Source: MPNP01 sp026709725 (lineage in GTDB: Bacteria; Pseudomonadota; Alphaproteobacteria; Rhodobacterales; Rhodobacteraceae). Taken from it: 64,000 nt of DNA. A model generated the notes under the pieces. It did no database searches. It was not told the DNA's origin and saw nothing but the letters and a program-made list of their open reading frames with translations. Where the stretch lies: contig OZ241384.1 of NCBI GenBank assembly GCA_965200805.1, forward strand, positions 1,984,001 to 2,048,000. The letters are read 5' to 3'. The translations under genes were made by a program, and so were the position numbers. Positions 52,287-61,969 of the stretch are shown here, piece by piece (position 1 is the first letter of the stretch; each line of letters starts with the position of its first letter).

Positions 52287-53041
52287 GACGGCTCGTGATG
52301 AAGGATTTTGGCAAGGAAATCCCGACAGCGATCACTGGCCGGATTGGTGAAGAAGGTCTGGGGTTTCGCGGTTTCGACAATCTCACCATGATCCATGAAG
52401 ATGATGCGGTCGGCAACCTTGCGGGCAAACCCCATCTCATGCGTAACGCACAGCATGGTCATCCCGGTTTCAGCGAGTTCGACCATGACATCAAGAACTT
52501 CATTGATCATTTCAGCATCAAGGGCCGATGTCGGTTCATCAAAGAGCATGATCCGGGGATTCATGCACAGCGCACGGGCAATGGCCACACGCTGTTGCTG
52601 CCCTCCTGAAAGTTCCCGGGGAAACTTGTCTGCCTGTTCAGGAATGCGGACGCGTTCAAGATATTGCATGGCCAGTGCGTGCGCGGCGGACCTGTTCATC
52701 CTGAGAGCACGGATGGGTCCGAGCGTGAGGTTCTCGATGACGCTCAGATGCGGAAAAAGGTTGAAATTCTGAAAGACCATCCCAACGCGACCGCGGATTT
52801 GATCAAGACTGGACCGGTCATCGCCGAGGCGGATCCCGTCGACCTCAATCGAACCTTCCTGGGCATGTTCGAGACCGTTGATACAGCGAATCAGGGTGGA
52901 TTTTCCGGAACCGGAAGGCCCGCATATGACAATCCGCTCACCCTGAAACACTTCAAGGTTGATGGTCTTGAGGGCCTTGAATGCACCAAAGAACTTCGAG
53001 GTATTGTCAAATCGGATGATGACATCCGGTGGTGTGTCCAT
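52283..53041 (-). CDS. Amino acid ABC transporter ATPase (GlnQ/HisP-like)
   Basis: 252 residues from ATG 53041; the frame continues upstream but without homology. Walker A CGPSGSGKSTLIRCINGLE, Q-loop GMVFQNFNLFPHL, signature LSGGQQQRVAIARAL, Walker B IMLFDEPTSALDAE and H-loop CVTHEMGFARKVAD are all typical of polar-amino-acid importers. It is upstream of the permease gene in one minus-strand unit, divergent from the binding-protein gene at 53151. Confidence 0.94.
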   Translation of the reverse strand: MDTPPDVIIRFDNTSKFFGAFKALKTINLEVFQGERIVICGPSGSGKSTLIRCINGLEHAQEGSIEVDGIRLGDDRSSLDQIRGRVGMVFQNFNLFPHLSVIENLTLGPIRALRMNRSAAHALAMQYLERVRIPEQADKFPRELSGGQQQRVAIARALCMNPRIMLFDEPTSALDAEMINEVLDVMVELAETGMTMLCVTHEMGFARKVADRIIFMDHGEIVETAKPQTFFTNPASDRCRDFLAKILHHEPS

Positions 53042-53150
53042 CAGGCATTCATCGCTTGGTTCGCACTTGAAAATCTCTCCGCAGGACTGTACGCATCTGC
53101 TGACATGCCAGATGTGGCATCGTCGGCAGTTTATCAGCATGGAGCCTCAA

Positions 53151-53927
53151 ATGAAAATCCTGAAATCAATTGCAGTGATGGTGATGACTGCCTCGCTGGC
53201 CGCCTCCGCCAGTGCACAGTCAATTCTGGATGAGATTCTGAGTTCCGGTGTCCTCAAGGTTGGGACAACGGGTGACTGGAACCCAATGACGATGAAAGAC
53301 CCGGCCACGAACAGCTATACCGGTTATGATATTGATGTCATGACTGAACTGGCCGGGGATCTCGGCGTTGAGGTCGAGTTCGTCCCCACTGACTGGAAGA
53401 CTCTTGTCAGCGGTGTCACGGCCGGTACCTACCACATTACGGGGTCAGCATCGATTTCCCCATCACGGGCCAAGGCAGCCGGATATTCCTCAAGCTACTT
53501 CTCCCTGGCAACGGTGCCGCTTGTGAATGCCAGCCATGAGGGAAAAATCATGGACTGGGATGATCTCGACAAGCCGGGGATGGTTGTGGCTGCAACGCTT
53601 GGAACCGTCCAGGAGCAACAGGTGAAGCAGTTCTTCCCGAACGCCGAACACAGGATTGTGGAGGCCCCCGCGCGTGATTTCCAGGAGGTTCTGGCGGGTC
53701 GGGCGGACGCACACATCACATCCAATGTCGAGGCCTATAAACTGGTCGACAAGTATGCTGATCTGAAAATCGTCCCTGTCTCGGCACCGAAGGCCAGGAC
53801 ACCGATTGCCATGCTTCTGCCTCAGGATGACCAGGTCTGGATCAATTACATCAACACCTGGATCACGCTCAAACAGGAACGGGGCTTCTTTGATACGCTG
53901 GGCCAGAAATGGCGGTTGTCGAACTGA
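53151..53927 (+). CDS. Amino acid ABC transporter substrate-binding protein (family 3, PheC-like)
   Basis: 258 residues from ATG 53151 with GGAG six bases upstream. Signal peptide MKILKSIAVMVMTASLAASA, cleavage near ASA/QSI. The mature start LDEILSSGVLKVGTTGDWNP and YTGYDIDVMTELAGDLGVEV are typical of SBP_bac_3, and the sequence resembles cyclohexadienyl-dehydratase-like members (PheC). As it lies beside an amino-acid importer, transport is more likely than dehydratase activity, but both are possible. It is divergent from the ATPase-permease unit. Confidence 0.9.
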   Translation: MKILKSIAVMVMTASLAASASAQSILDEILSSGVLKVGTTGDWNPMTMKDPATNSYTGYDIDVMTELAGDLGVEVEFVPTDWKTLVSGVTAGTYHITGSASISPSRAKAAGYSSSYFSLATVPLVNASHEGKIMDWDDLDKPGMVVAATLGTVQEQQVKQFFPNAEHRIVEAPARDFQEVLAGRADAHITSNVEAYKLVDKYADLKIVPVSAPKARTPIAMLLPQDDQVWINYINTWITLKQERGFFDTLGQKWRLSN

Positions 53928-53951
53928 CAGGCGGGGTCACACCGCACATCC

Positions 53952-54713
53952 ATGCGTCTTGATCATTGCACCTGGTTTGAGGTTGATGCCTATCTGACCA
54001 GGTGCAGGGGCATCATCATCCCCGTCGGTTCGACAGAACAGCACGGCCCCCTCGGTCTCATCGGTACGGATTCCCATGTTGCCCGGGCCGCAGCTGAGAG
54101 GGTCGGTGATATCACCGGTGCCCTGGTAGCACCTGCATTGACGGTGACCCCCGCTCCCTTCAATCTGTCCTTTCCCGGCACGATCTCGATCAATGCGGAG
54201 CTTTTCTCCTGCATGCTGAAGGAGATTGTGACCGGTCTGGCCGGTCAGGGCTTCCGCAGATTCTATTTTCTCAACGCGCATGGTGCCAATCTGGAGTCAC
54301 TGACCGCGTTGCGCTGTGATGACCCGGGCACGCGGGTCATGACGCGGAGTTGGTGGGACTTTTCCCCTGTTCAGACGATGCGTGATGACCTTTATGGTGA
54401 TTGGGAGGGTGTGCACGCGACACCTTCCGAGATTGCAATCACCCAGATCGACCATCGCCGGATTGCTGTCAGTGAAGAGTCACGGGAGCCGCCCGCACGC
54501 CTTGACAGGGCGACGCTCACGTCACTGGCCGGCGACAGGCACGGACCACCGGATGGGCACCGGCGGCGCTATCCTGATGGGCGCGTCGGATCACATTCTG
54601 CCCTGGCGAGGCCTGAACACGGTCGGCAACTGCTTGATCTGGTCGTGCGCTGTGTGGTTGAGGACTACAATCAGTTTGTCAGTGATGATAGCATTGCTGA
54701 TCAGGCAGAATGA
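53952..54713 (+). CDS. Creatininase family protein
   Basis: 253 residues. The metal-binding motifs of the creatinine amidohydrolase family are present: IIPVGSTEQHGPLGLIGTDS (E and H ligands), FLNAHGANLESLTAL (H) and DWEGVHATPSEIAITQ (E/H). Members hydrolyse cyclic amides or act on mycofactocin, F420 or riboflavin-type substrates; this one cannot be assigned. It follows the binding-protein gene by 24 bp and may share its transcript, hinting at a link to the imported compound. Confidence 0.88.
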   Translation: MRLDHCTWFEVDAYLTRCRGIIIPVGSTEQHGPLGLIGTDSHVARAAAERVGDITGALVAPALTVTPAPFNLSFPGTISINAELFSCMLKEIVTGLAGQGFRRFYFLNAHGANLESLTALRCDDPGTRVMTRSWWDFSPVQTMRDDLYGDWEGVHATPSEIAITQIDHRRIAVSEESREPPARLDRATLTSLAGDRHGPPDGHRRRYPDGRVGSHSALARPEHGRQLLDLVVRCVVEDYNQFVSDDSIADQAE

Positions 54714-54771
54714 AAAACCAGTCAGAGCGCACCGGTTCATCGGACTGCAGGACAGTGGGCAAGCACAGGGA

Positions 54772-55365
54772 ATGGATTGGAGAATGACCAGCGACAGACA
54801 GCAGCGCATTGTCAGTGCATGGGAGGATCTCCTTGATCGCAACGATGTTCTCATTCTCGATACGGAAACAACCGGAGTGGACCGGAAGGCTGAAATCGTA
54901 CAGTTCTCGGCAATCCGGACGACAGGAGATGTGGCGCTCGACGCATTTATCCTGCCGGCAGGTGAGGTTCCGGAGAGTGCCTGCAAGATCCATGGACTCA
55001 GTCGACGGCGGCTGCTTGAGATGGACGCCCGCCCCTGGCCCGAACATTATGATGCCTATTGTGAATGCATTGAATCGGTGACAGAGGTTCTTGTATACAA
55101 TCTGGACTATGACGAGCGCCTGATCCGGCAGACGAATGAACGGTATGGCCTTGGGCAGAGGAAACTGCCGGGACGGTGCGTGATGAAGGATTACGCAGCG
55201 TATCGCGGGGTGGAAGGCTACTATGGCGATTGGAAATGGCACGGGCTTGCTGCGGCCAGCCGGCACGAAAACTCTGAAATCGTGCAGGGATCCGTTCACA
55301 GCGCACTGGAGGATTGTCGGGCGGTCCTTGGCCTGATGCGGGCTGTCTGCGCCAAGCATGTCTGA
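54772..55365 (+). CDS. DnaQ-like 3'-5' exonuclease (DEDDh)
   Basis: 197 residues. Exo I LILDTETTGVDRKAEIVQFS (D and E), Exo II VLVYNLDYDERLIRQTNE (D) and Exo III HSALEDCRAVLGLM (H and D) form the DEDDh set. It resembles the epsilon proofreading domain but lacks the polymerase-binding tail and is a stand-alone nuclease. ATG 54772 is chosen; ATG 54784 is possible but has its GGAG too close. The frame is open far upstream through the creatininase gene by chance. Confidence 0.85.
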   Translation: MDWRMTSDRQQRIVSAWEDLLDRNDVLILDTETTGVDRKAEIVQFSAIRTTGDVALDAFILPAGEVPESACKIHGLSRRRLLEMDARPWPEHYDAYCECIESVTEVLVYNLDYDERLIRQTNERYGLGQRKLPGRCVMKDYAAYRGVEGYYGDWKWHGLAAASRHENSEIVQGSVHSALEDCRAVLGLMRAVCAKHV

Positions 55366-55439
55366 AGGATGAGAACGGGTTATGCGGGGTCTGCTGCGAC
55401 CGGGCAGAACAGAATCCAGACAGGTGAAAGGGTAACGAT

Positions 55440-56090
55440 ATGATATTACGCGAGCGATTTTGTGCCACGGTGTTGGGAATCAGTGCGCTGCTGATGCCGG
55501 TGATGATGCACGCTGAGACCGAAACCCTCCTGGTGGCCGGTGGCTGTTTCTGGTGCGTTGAGTCAGACTTCGACACTGTTGACGGTGTTGTCGGAACCAC
55601 ATCGGGGTTTACCGGGGGCCATGTTGAGAATCCGAGCTACCGGGAAGTTACGGGAAAAAGGACCGGTCACTATGAAGCCGTCCTGATTGAATACGACCCG
55701 GCAGTTGTGACGTACAGGGAACTCCTTGACCTGTTTTTCCGCAGTATTGATCCAACTGATCCCAATGGCCAGTTTTGTGACCGTGGGCCTCCGTATCGAA
55801 CAGGGGTTTTTGTGGAGAACGATGACCAGCGCAGGATTGCGATTGCGGCCAGGAGTGATGCACAGGACGAGCTGGGTCGGCGTATTGTAACAAAGGTCCT
55901 GAACGCGGACGAATTCTGGCCGGCTCCGGACAAGCACCAGGACTATCATCTCGGCACAAATTCGATCCTGACCCGCTTTGGCATCCTGACACAGGCCGAT
56001 GCCTACAAGCGCTATCGGAAGGCATGCGGCCGGGACCAGCGCGTGCAGGAACTGTGGGGAGAGTCGGCACCTTTCGCGCACATGCACTGA
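55440..56090 (+). CDS. msrA: Peptide-methionine (S)-S-oxide reductase, secreted
   Basis: 216 residues. The catalytic motif is VAGGCFWCVESDFDTVDGV (GCFWC), followed by GFTGGHVENPSYREVTGKRT and HYEAVLIEYDP. The N-terminus is a signal peptide (MILRERFCATVLGISALLMP, cleavage near MHA), so it probably repairs oxidised methionines in the periplasm, unlike cytosolic MsrA. The length fits MsrA plus a leader. No msrB is adjacent. Confidence 0.95.
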   Translation: MILRERFCATVLGISALLMPVMMHAETETLLVAGGCFWCVESDFDTVDGVVGTTSGFTGGHVENPSYREVTGKRTGHYEAVLIEYDPAVVTYRELLDLFFRSIDPTDPNGQFCDRGPPYRTGVFVENDDQRRIAIAARSDAQDELGRRIVTKVLNADEFWPAPDKHQDYHLGTNSILTRFGILTQADAYKRYRKACGRDQRVQELWGESAPFAHMH

Positions 56091-56186
56091 GCTCCTGAAA
56101 CCATTCCGGGAAATCCGGTGCCTCCCTGCCGTGTTCAAGACAGGAACGCCTGGTCGAAACGGGCCGGATCAGGAATCCGGGTCAGG

Positions 56187-56468
56187 TCAAGCGATCAGAT
56201 TGTTTCTGATCAGAGTTTGCAGGAAGTAGATGCAAAAAATCAGGATCAGGGGTGAAAAATCAATAACGCCGGTGGACGGCAGAACATTCCGCATCCGGGA
56301 GTAGATCGGATCAAGCAACTGGTTGAGCGCATACCATATCTGGCGGACAAATGCCGACTGAATATTCAGAACCTGCATGGAAATCAGCCAGCTCATGAGC
56401 GCATGAGCAATGATAACATACCATGCGACATTCAGAATGAAGAGAAGAAGTTCTACGATTGAGGTCAT
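56187..56468 (-). CDS. YggT family membrane protein
   Basis: 93 residues with two hydrophobic segments (LLLFILNVAWYVIIAHALMS, SPLILIFCIYFLQTLI) and the YggT signature QIWYALNQLLDPIYSRMRNV with PSTGVIDFSPLI. Function is poorly defined; members are linked to cell-division or osmotic phenotypes. It is a lone minus-strand gene between msrA and the MFS gene. Confidence 0.93.
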   Translation of the reverse strand: MTSIVELLLFILNVAWYVIIAHALMSWLISMQVLNIQSAFVRQIWYALNQLLDPIYSRMRNVLPSTGVIDFSPLILIFCIYFLQTLIRNNLIA

Positions 56469-56593
56469 GGCACACCCGGTCCGTCTGTGAGGAATATCTA
56501 TGTGCGTGATGCGATAAATTCAAGTATCGGCCCGATCATCCTGAGCCGTGTCACCGACATCGCAATGTTTGCGGGCAGAGAGCGGCACCGCGC

Positions 56594-57940
56594 ATGAATT
56601 CACCCAACCGACAGAGTCTTGGCTGGATGTTCTACGACTGGGCAAGCCAGCCCTTTGCGACGCTGTTGCTGACCTTCATCTTTGGTCCCTACTTCGCTTC
56701 GGCTGTTATGGATGATCCGGTCGCTGCCCAGCGGTACTGGGGATGGATGCTGGCCGCATCCGGAGTCCTGATTGCGGTCCTAGCACCCGTGATCGGTGCC
56801 CTTGCAGACCGCTCCGGCGCCAGTCACTCCTGGGTCCTTGGTTTCTCATTCCTTTATGTCAGCAGCGCCACTGCCCTTTGGTGGGCGGTGCCGGGGTCCG
56901 GGCATGTCCTTCCGATCCTGATTGTCTTTGCTGTTGGGCTTTGCGGTGTTGAATTCGCAACGGTGATCACCAATGCCATGCTTCCCGATCTCGGAGATCG
57001 CTCCGAGATCAGTCTGCTCTCGGGTCAGGGCTGGGCTTTCGGTTACCTTGGCGGTCTCGCTGCACTGGTCATTGTCCTCCTTTTCCTTGCTGAGGGTGAG
57101 GGCGGCCGAACACTGATCGGGCAGGCTCCACCCCTCGGTCTTGATGCAGCTGAACGTGAAGGAACCCGCAGTGTTGGCCCGTTCACTGCTGTCTGGTATG
57201 TGCTCTTCATGATTCCCTTCTTTCTCTGGACGCCGGCGCGGCGTCAGGTCAATCAGGCCGGAGTTGGCCTGGCGGGTCTCATGAGAACCCTCTCCAGCCT
57301 TCCCCGTCGCCGGAGTCTCAGCGCCTATCTCCTGTCATCGATGCTCTATCGCGATGCACTCAACGGCCTCTTTGCCTTTGGCGGAATTTATGCCGTTGGC
57401 GTGCTGGGCTGGTCAGTCACCATGGTTGGCGTCTTCGGTCTTGCCGGCCTGGTGTTCGGGGCGGTTTTTGCCTGGCTTGGTGGCTATGCCGACCGCCGCT
57501 TCGGATCCTGGTCGGTGATCATGGTCTCTGTCCTCGCCCTGACCGCACTCAGTATCAGCATTGTCGCCATCAGTCAGGAGACGCTCTTTCATATCCGGGT
57601 TGCGCCGGGGTCGTCGGTGCCGGATATGGCCTTCTTCCTTTGTGGATGTCTGATTGGTGCTGCAGGTGGGGCGATTCAGGCATCCTCCAGAACAATGATG
57701 GTGCACCAGGCCAGTGAGCAAAGAATGGCGGAAGCCTTCGGTCTCTATACGCTGTCAGGCAAGGCGACGGCATTTCTGGCCCCCCTCCTGATTGCCTGGG
57801 CAACCGGCGTCTTTGACAGCCAGCGCATTGGAGTCGTGCCCATCATCGGACTCTTTGCCATCGCAGCCCTTCTCATGCTTGCTGTCAGCCGCACGGTCTC
57901 GTGCGGGAACCAGCCGGAATCAGGCAGCCGGGCACCCTGA
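56594..57940 (+). CDS. MFS transporter, UMF1 (Atg22-like) family
   Basis: 448 residues and about twelve hydrophobic helices. The N-terminal LGWMFYDWASQPFATLLLTF and GALADRSGASHSWVLGFSF are typical of the UMF1 family, and the later AWLGGYADRRFGSWSVIMVS marks the second half. The family is thought to export amino acids or related solutes. The start is ATG 56594; no partner gene is coupled. Confidence 0.9.
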   Translation: MNSPNRQSLGWMFYDWASQPFATLLLTFIFGPYFASAVMDDPVAAQRYWGWMLAASGVLIAVLAPVIGALADRSGASHSWVLGFSFLYVSSATALWWAVPGSGHVLPILIVFAVGLCGVEFATVITNAMLPDLGDRSEISLLSGQGWAFGYLGGLAALVIVLLFLAEGEGGRTLIGQAPPLGLDAAEREGTRSVGPFTAVWYVLFMIPFFLWTPARRQVNQAGVGLAGLMRTLSSLPRRRSLSAYLLSSMLYRDALNGLFAFGGIYAVGVLGWSVTMVGVFGLAGLVFGAVFAWLGGYADRRFGSWSVIMVSVLALTALSISIVAISQETLFHIRVAPGSSVPDMAFFLCGCLIGAAGGAIQASSRTMMVHQASEQRMAEAFGLYTLSGKATAFLAPLLIAWATGVFDSQRIGVVPIIGLFAIAALLMLAVSRTVSCGNQPESGSRAP

Positions 57941-58045
57941 TCCATTCCGGGGAATCGGAACCCATCACCCGGTGGCAGGCATTATGGAACATCATGTATA
58001 GACCCTGTCGTCACAGAATCAGAGTTGGCAGCGCAGGCAATCACT

Positions 58046-58873
58046 ATGGACACGAAGACACTTGAAGCGGCCATCGAGGCTGCATGGGACAGACGGGACA
58101 CGCTCGCCCCATCCACACGAGGCGAATCCCGCGATGCGGTCGAGGCAACACTTGATGCCCTGGACGCGGGCCGGATTCGGGTGGCCGAGAAACGGCCCGA
58201 CAACAGCTGGCACGTTAATCAGTGGACAAAGAAAGCGGTTCTCCTCGGATTCCGACTGAATGGTATGGCGCCACAAAGTGGTGGCCCGCAGGGGTCCGGC
58301 TGGTGGGACAAGGTTGACTCCAAATTCAGGGGCTGGACACCGGATGACTGGCACTCCGCCGGTTTTCGTGCTGTGCCCAACTGTGTCGTTCGCAGGTCTG
58401 CCTACATTGCTCCCGGTGTGGTTCTGATGCCGTCCTTTGTCAATCTCGGGGCATATATTGATCGGGGGACGATGGTGGATACATGGGCGACGGTGGGGTC
58501 GTGTGCACAGATTGGCTGCAACGTCCATCTCTCCGGCGGCGCCGGGATCGGTGGTGTGCTGGAGCCGATGCAGGCCGGACCGACAATTATCGAAGACAAC
58601 TGTTTCATCGGGGCCCGATCTGAAGTGGTTGAAGGCGTGATTGTCCGCGAGGGTTCTGTGATTGGCATGGGAGTCTTCCTTGGCCAGTCAACCAGAATCG
58701 TGGACCGTGAGACCGGTGAGATTCTCCATGGAGAGGTTCCACCCTATTCTGTTGTGGTTTCCGGCTCACTCCCGAGCACAAATGGTGTGAACCTTGCCTG
58801 TGCTGTCATCGTCAAGCGGGTCGATGCCCGCACCCGCAGCAAGACGGCGATCAATGACCTCCTGCGCGATTGA
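58046..58873 (+). CDS. dapD: 2,3,4,5-tetrahydropyridine-2,6-dicarboxylate N-succinyltransferase
   Basis: 275 residues from ATG 58046; the frame runs 7 codons upstream. The sequence is the left-handed beta-helix acyltransferase: GWWDKVDSKFRGWTPDDW, RRSAYIAPGVVLMPSFVNLG, INVHLSGGAGIGGVLEP-like block (CNVHLSGGAGIGGVLEPMQA) and IGMGVFLGQSTRI. DapD succinylates tetrahydrodipicolinate in lysine and diaminopimelate synthesis. Its product is used by the pathway that includes dapE, 24 bp downstream. Confidence 0.96.
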   Translation: MDTKTLEAAIEAAWDRRDTLAPSTRGESRDAVEATLDALDAGRIRVAEKRPDNSWHVNQWTKKAVLLGFRLNGMAPQSGGPQGSGWWDKVDSKFRGWTPDDWHSAGFRAVPNCVVRRSAYIAPGVVLMPSFVNLGAYIDRGTMVDTWATVGSCAQIGCNVHLSGGAGIGGVLEPMQAGPTIIEDNCFIGARSEVVEGVIVREGSVIGMGVFLGQSTRIVDRETGEILHGEVPPYSVVVSGSLPSTNGVNLACAVIVKRVDARTRSKTAINDLLRD

Positions 58874-58897
58874 TGAACTCGTCGGAAAGGCCAGGCC

Positions 58898-60031
58898 TTG
58901 CGTGATCCGGTAGCACTGACACAGCAGCTGATTCGCTGTCCCTCGGTGACACCAGAGGAGGCCGGTGCGCTGCAGCTGGCTCTGGAGACCCTGTCAGATG
59001 CCGGTTTTGAATGCGTCCGGGTCGACCGGAACGAAACACCGAATCTCTTCGCCCGCTGGGGAAAGAGTGGTCCGGTTTTTGGCTATAATGGTCACACGGA
59101 TGTCGTGCCCGCCGGTGATCTTGACGGATGGGCTGACGATCCATTTGGTGCCGCGATACGGGATGGCCGGATCTGGGGCCGGGGGGCGGTCGACATGAAG
59201 TCCAGTGTTGCGGCGTTTCTCACTGCAGCCTGTACGTTTGTTGAATCCAGCCCACCCGACGGTTCCATCATCATCACCCTGACCGGTGACGAGGAAGCCG
59301 TTGCGGCCGATGGGACTGTGGCCATCCTCGACTGGATGCAGGCCAATGGTGAACAGATGGATGTCTGTATGGTGGGCGAACCCAGTTCAAGGGAGATCCC
59401 CGGCGATTCAATCACAATCGGCCGCCGTGGTTCACTCAGTCTTCGGGTCCGCATTGAAGGCCGACAGGGACATTCGGCCTATCCCGAGCTCTACATCAAC
59501 CCGGTTCATGCAATGGCAGACTTTGCCCATCGCATCGCATCGCGCACACTGGATGCGGGGACAGATGACTTTCCACCCTCATCGCTGGCCCTGACCTCAA
59601 TTGACACCGGGAATGTGGCAAGCAATGTTGTCCCGGCCGCATGTCATGCGGCACTCAATATCCGCTTCAATGTCCTCCATCAATCGACCACGCTGGTCGA
59701 ATGGCTGCACGATGAGATTGAGACAGTCAAAAAAAACCATGGGGTCAGGGGATCCCTGGAAGTGGTTTCCGTTGCCGAATGCTTTCTGACCAGGCCCGGC
59801 GCGTTCACCGATCTCATTGCCGAAACCGTGACTGCCTTTACCGGTCGTCCCCCGAACCTGTCCACTGGTGGCGGGACATCGGACGCCCGGTTCATCCACA
59901 GCCATTGCCCGGTTCTTGAACTTGGACTTGTCGGCAGGACCCTGCACCAGGTGAACGAGAATGTTCCCATTCGGGATATACTTGCCCTCACAGAACTTTA
60001 CCGATCCTGTCTTGAGAGTTTTTTTGGCTGA
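58898..60031 (+). CDS. dapE: Succinyl-diaminopimelate desuccinylase
   Basis: 377 residues from a TTG at 58898. Zn-binding motifs: FGYNGHTDVVPAGD (H), GRGAVDMKSSVAAF (bridging D), LTGDEEAVAADGTVAILDWM (catalytic EE) and VGEPSS; the C-terminal ligand is in STGGGTSDARFIH. It removes succinate to give L,L-diaminopimelate for lysine and peptidoglycan. The length is normal. Its last bases overlap the glycosyltransferase gene. Confidence 0.96.
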   Translation: MRDPVALTQQLIRCPSVTPEEAGALQLALETLSDAGFECVRVDRNETPNLFARWGKSGPVFGYNGHTDVVPAGDLDGWADDPFGAAIRDGRIWGRGAVDMKSSVAAFLTAACTFVESSPPDGSIIITLTGDEEAVAADGTVAILDWMQANGEQMDVCMVGEPSSREIPGDSITIGRRGSLSLRVRIEGRQGHSAYPELYINPVHAMADFAHRIASRTLDAGTDDFPPSSLALTSIDTGNVASNVVPAACHAALNIRFNVLHQSTTLVEWLHDEIETVKKNHGVRGSLEVVSVAECFLTRPGAFTDLIAETVTAFTGRPPNLSTGGGTSDARFIHSHCPVLELGLVGRTLHQVNENVPIRDILALTELYRSCLESFFG

Positions 60032-60659
60032 CCCCATCACCCGCCAGCTGGTTGTCATGGTCAAGGAGCCGGTTCCGGGGCGCATAAAATCCCGGCTGGC
60101 CCGTGAGACCAGCACTCTCTTTGCCACCTGCTGGTATCGCCGGCAGATGTGCAGGTTGATCCACTGTCTGGCCCGGGACCGGCGCTGGACAACCCATCTG
60201 GCGATTGCTCCTGACCGGGCCTGTTCATTGAGCCGGATCTGGCCGGATCACCTCCATCGTATCCCGCAGGGCACGGGGACCCTCAGCCACCGGATTCGGC
60301 GTGTCTTTCAATCCATGCCGCCGGGTCCGGTCATCGTGATCGGCTCCGATATTCCAGGCATCCTGCCCGACCATATCTTTGATGCGTTCCGCATGCTGGG
60401 GCGTCACAGGGTCGTCATCGGCCCATCCGATGACGGTGGCTACTGGCTCATCGGTCTGCGGCGCCTGCAATCACTGCCCCGTCACGGCCTCAGCGGCGTC
60501 CGCTGGTCAACATGCCATGCTCTTGAGGATACAGTCCAGAGTTTTTCTCCCCATCGTGCTGCGATCACGGTCCGGCTGAATGATGTTGACACACTCAGCG
60601 ATATCACAGGAGCGAATCAGGGAACCCCGTTGCCCCGAAGGGCTTCGCATCCCGTGTAA
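60024..60659 (+). CDS. TIGR04282 family glycosyltransferase (DUF2064)
   Basis: 211 residues. The family start QLVVMVKEPVPGRIKSRLAR is preceded by a TTG at 60024, which overlaps the dapE stop by 8 bp. Other features: VIVIGSDIPGILPDHIFDAF (nucleotide-binding D-x-P) and GPSDDGGYWLIGL. Proteins of this type are GT-A-fold nucleotidyl- or glycosyltransferases of uncertain substrate. The coupling to dapE looks positional rather than functional. Confidence 0.85.
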   Translation: MADPITRQLVVMVKEPVPGRIKSRLARETSTLFATCWYRRQMCRLIHCLARDRRWTTHLAIAPDRACSLSRIWPDHLHRIPQGTGTLSHRIRRVFQSMPPGPVIVIGSDIPGILPDHIFDAFRMLGRHRVVIGPSDDGGYWLIGLRRLQSLPRHGLSGVRWSTCHALEDTVQSFSPHRAAITVRLNDVDTLSDITGANQGTPLPRRASHPV

Positions 60660-60742
60660 CCTGTCCCCATCTGGCAGGCGGCATGAAAAACCGCTAGATT
60701 TGTTGGTTAGGGACAGGGACGGGTTCATGTCATCACAGGGAG

Positions 60743-61969
60743 ATGACCATGCAGGATCGGCATATCCTCCTGATTATTTGTGGCGGGATTGCAGCATACA
60801 AGTCGCTGGAGCTGATCCGGTGTCTGCGCAAGGATGGAGCTGAGGTCAAGGCTGTTCTGACGGCGGCCGGTGAGAAATTCGTAACACCCCTCTCCGTCTC
60901 GGCCTTGACGGGGAACCCCATAAACAATGCCCTGCTTGATCATGAGGCCGAGGCCGATTTCGGTCATATCGAGCTGGCCCGCTGGGCGGAGCTGATTGTC
61001 GTTGCTCCAGCCACCGCTGATTTTCTGTCGATCATGGCCCAGGGCCAGGCACCGGACCTTGCCTCGGCAGTGCTGCTTGCCGCGACCTGTCCCGTGATGT
61101 GCGCACCGGCCATGAATGTTCACATGTGGCAGAAGCCCGCGACCCAGCGCAATCTTGCAGCACTCGTCAGTGATGGAGTTGAGATGATCGGCCCTGATGA
61201 GGGGGAGATGGCCTGTGGTGATTTCGGACCCGGTCGGATGTGTGAGCCGGATGTGATCCTTCAGGCGATTTGTGCACGGTCAGGAGTGCCGGCAACCGGA
61301 CTGACAGCAATTGTGACAGCCGGTCCGACCCGGGAATCCATCGATCCTGTTCGCTATCTGACCAACAGATCATCGGGGAAACAGGGAATTGCGATTGCGG
61401 CAGCTCTGGCTGCCCGGGGCATCCGGACCAAACTCATTCTGGGGCCGACGGAGATCGTGCCGCCAGCCCACCTGCAAACGATCTCGGTCACGAGTGCCGC
61501 CGAGATGCATACGGCTGTGCACGAGGCTCTGCCCGCTGATCTCTTCGTTGCCTGCGCGGCAGTTGCAGACTGGCGGCTGGCAGTTCCGCATGAACACAAG
61601 ATGAAAAAACGCGGCAGGGAAGAGACATTCACGCTCGAATTACACAGAAATCCTGATATCCTGGCAAGCGTCGCCAAACTGAAAGTCAACAGGCCGCGCC
61701 TCGTTGTCGGCTTTGCGGCGGAAACGGAGAATCTGATCGGGAATGCGCGGCATAAACTGGCCAGCAAGGCATGCGACTGGATTGTTGCCAATGACGTTGG
61801 CGCTGCATCAGGAACCTTCGGTGGCGCACACAACACTGTGACCATTCTGACCGATCAGAAAACAGAAGAGTGGCCCACCATGACAAAACAGGAACTGGCC
61901 CGGACGCTTGCCGGGCGGATACAGAGCACACTGACCGATGGTCACGATCAAGATCAGCTGGACGGATGA
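60743..61969 (+). CDS. coaBC: Phosphopantothenoylcysteine decarboxylase / phosphopantothenate-cysteine ligase
   Basis: 408 residues, bifunctional. The N-terminal flavin-dependent CoaC part has LLIICGGIAAYKSLELIRCL, catalytic histidine in ADFGHIELARWAELIVVAPA and APAMNVHMWQKP. The C-terminal CoaB part has TAGPTRESIDPVRYLTNRSS and VACAAVADWRL. It makes 4'-phosphopantetheine from phosphopantothenate for CoA. ATG 60743 or 60749 may be used. It overlaps dut by 32 bp. Confidence 0.95.
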   Translation: MTMQDRHILLIICGGIAAYKSLELIRCLRKDGAEVKAVLTAAGEKFVTPLSVSALTGNPINNALLDHEAEADFGHIELARWAELIVVAPATADFLSIMAQGQAPDLASAVLLAATCPVMCAPAMNVHMWQKPATQRNLAALVSDGVEMIGPDEGEMACGDFGPGRMCEPDVILQAICARSGVPATGLTAIVTAGPTRESIDPVRYLTNRSSGKQGIAIAAALAARGIRTKLILGPTEIVPPAHLQTISVTSAAEMHTAVHEALPADLFVACAAVADWRLAVPHEHKMKKRGREETFTLELHRNPDILASVAKLKVNRPRLVVGFAAETENLIGNARHKLASKACDWIVANDVGAASGTFGGAHNTVTILTDQKTEEWPTMTKQELARTLAGRIQSTLTDGHDQDQLDG